From: UBA5500 sp023622465
GTDB lineage: Bacteria > Bacillota > UBA994 > UBA5500
Direction of reading: 5' to 3'
Assembly (NCBI GenBank): GCA_023622465.1
Contig: JAMNZE010000017.1
Coordinates: 1 to 6,216, forward strand
Length of the DNA stretch: 6,216 nucleotides
The translations under genes and the position numbers were made by a program. Below the pieces are notes generated by a model. The model did no database searches and was not told the origin of the DNA. It worked only from the letters and a program-made list of their open reading frames with translations. How positions within the stretch are numbered: position 1 is the stretch's first letter; every line of letters starts with the position of its first letter. Of the stretch, positions 5,474 to 6,216 are shown one piece after another.

Positions 5474-5495
5474 TAGGGCCACCCGTCGGCCGGCC
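5474..5495. repeat. Imperfect direct repeat, copy B (right of DUF2500 copy 2)
   Basis: Partner of 4906-4927 with 18 of 22 identical bases, lying just past the stop of adenine deaminase on its downstream side. It includes the palindrome CGGCCGGCCG (5487-5496). Confidence 0.5.
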
Positions 5496-5502
5496 GCTTA
5501 AA

Positions 5503-6216
5503 TTATTCGTTGCTTACCGATTTACCATAGTGCTCGGCCACAATCAAATCCACAAATTCAAAGTTGACCGTGTCCACCAGCCCCCGGTTGGTGAGCCGCA
5601 GTTCGGGCAAAACCGCCAGGGCTAAGAGAGCCATGGTCATAAAGGGCGACACCAGGTTGCAGCCGAGGGCTTTCCAAGCCTTATCAAGCTCAGCAACGGC
5701 GGCCGCCACTTCCTCCAGTGGCCGGTCGGACATGAGGCCGGCGATTGGTAAGGGCAGCAGGGCTAACACCTGGCCATCGCGCACTACTACCATGCCACCA
5801 CCCACCTCGGCCAGCTTGTTACCGGCAAAGGCCATGTCCTCATCATTGGTACCCACGATCAGCAGGTTATGGCTATCATGAGCTACGGTAGAGGCTATAG
5901 CTCCTCCCTGTAGCTGAAAACCTTGCACAAAGCCTAGCCCGATGGTCCCGGTGCCATGGTGCCGTTCCACAACGGCGGCCTTAGCCACATCCTGACTCTG
6001 GTCGGTCTGCACAAAGCCCTCTACGACCGGCAACACCAATTGCTTAGCAATGGTGCCCACCTTGGCCTCAATAATCTGCATCACGCGGGCGATCACGCTG
6101 GTCACCTGCGGATTCGAGGCAGGAATGGCAAAGTCGATAGGCATCAATTCAGCTGCTAAACGCACCGACTGGCGCGCAAAATTGGGGTATAAGAACTCGG
6201 GGCTGTCAACCAGCAT
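5503..6216 (-). CDS. adeC: Adenine deaminase, C-terminal part (5' end outside the window)
   Basis: Adenine deaminase hydrolyses adenine to hypoxanthine and ammonia in purine salvage, in the cytoplasm. The visible 237 residues hold the C-terminal adenine-deaminase domain: VVERHHGTGTIGLGFVQGF (82-100), GGAIASTVAHDSHNLLIVGT (104-123) with the conserved H113-D-S-H116, NDEDMAFAGNKL, GGGMVVVRDGQVLALLPLPIAGLMS and the family's late segment LGC...SPFMTMALLALAVLPELRLTNRGLVD. Full-length relatives have about 570-600 residues, so the amidohydrolase barrel and its first metal ligands lie beyond 6216. The ATG at 6214-6216 is an internal codon at the edge, not a start. The visible part shows no damage. It is convergent with the DUF2500/PPC unit and shares its terminator. 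Confidence 0.93.
   Translation of the reverse strand: MLVDSPEFLYPNFARQSVRLAAELMPIDFAIPASNPQVTSVIARVMQIIEAKVGTIAKQLVLPVVEGFVQTDQSQDVAKAAVVERHHGTGTIGLGFVQGFQLQGGAIASTVAHDSHNLLIVGTNDEDMAFAGNKLAEVGGGMVVVRDGQVLALLPLPIAGLMSDRPLEEVAAAVAELDKAWKALGCNLVSPFMTMALLALAVLPELRLTNRGLVDTVNFEFVDLIVAEHYGKSVSNE

Overview
The window looks like chromosomal DNA of a Gram-positive anaerobe of the Clostridia/Firmicutes type. This is inferred from strong AGGAGG-type ribosome binding sites, TTG and GTG starts beside ATG, moderate GC content, and a gene set typical of that group (S4-type RluA, short NfeD plus SPFH protein, YkgJ-like Cys-cluster protein, adenine deaminase). No species can be named from the sequence alone. 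No rRNA, tRNA, CRISPR array or intact transposase is visible.

Layout. Left edge: the first 16 codons of a probable minus-strand gene leaving the window, then a short divergent gap. 197-1066 (+): RluA-family pseudouridine synthase with an S4 domain, converging over a hairpin on a minus-strand MarR-family regulator (1122-1631). 1692-3952 (-): a likely transcription unit reading right to left, with a YkgJ-like Cys-cluster protein, NfeD-like membrane protein, SPFH/band-7 protein and a rho-independent terminator. NfeD and SPFH are 4 bp apart and form the known membrane-organising pair. 3953-4090: divergent promoter region with related elements in front of both flanking genes. 4091-5385 (+): a DUF2500-like membrane protein, a PPC/DUF296 protein overlapping it by 4 bp, and a second DUF2500-like paralogue broken by a single-base frameshift, ending at a strong bidirectional terminator. 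5503-6216 (-): C-terminal part of adenine deaminase.

Most notable points. (1) The SPFH protein lacks about 26 residues of the normally continuous SPFH domain, in frame, and the junction lies at the centre of a short palindrome. (2) The small DUF2500-PPC-DUF2500' cassette has a metal-ligand-like (HX)4H linker in copy 1, a PPC protein with HxH plus GH residues, and a frameshifted copy 2 that keeps a near-perfect ribosome binding site. (3) Copy 2 is flanked by diverged direct repeats, and a REP-like motif lies just upstream of it. (4) The MarR regulator ends in a Cys/His tail that could bind metal. The cassette is the best candidate here for a little-described system, but its function cannot be read from the sequence.
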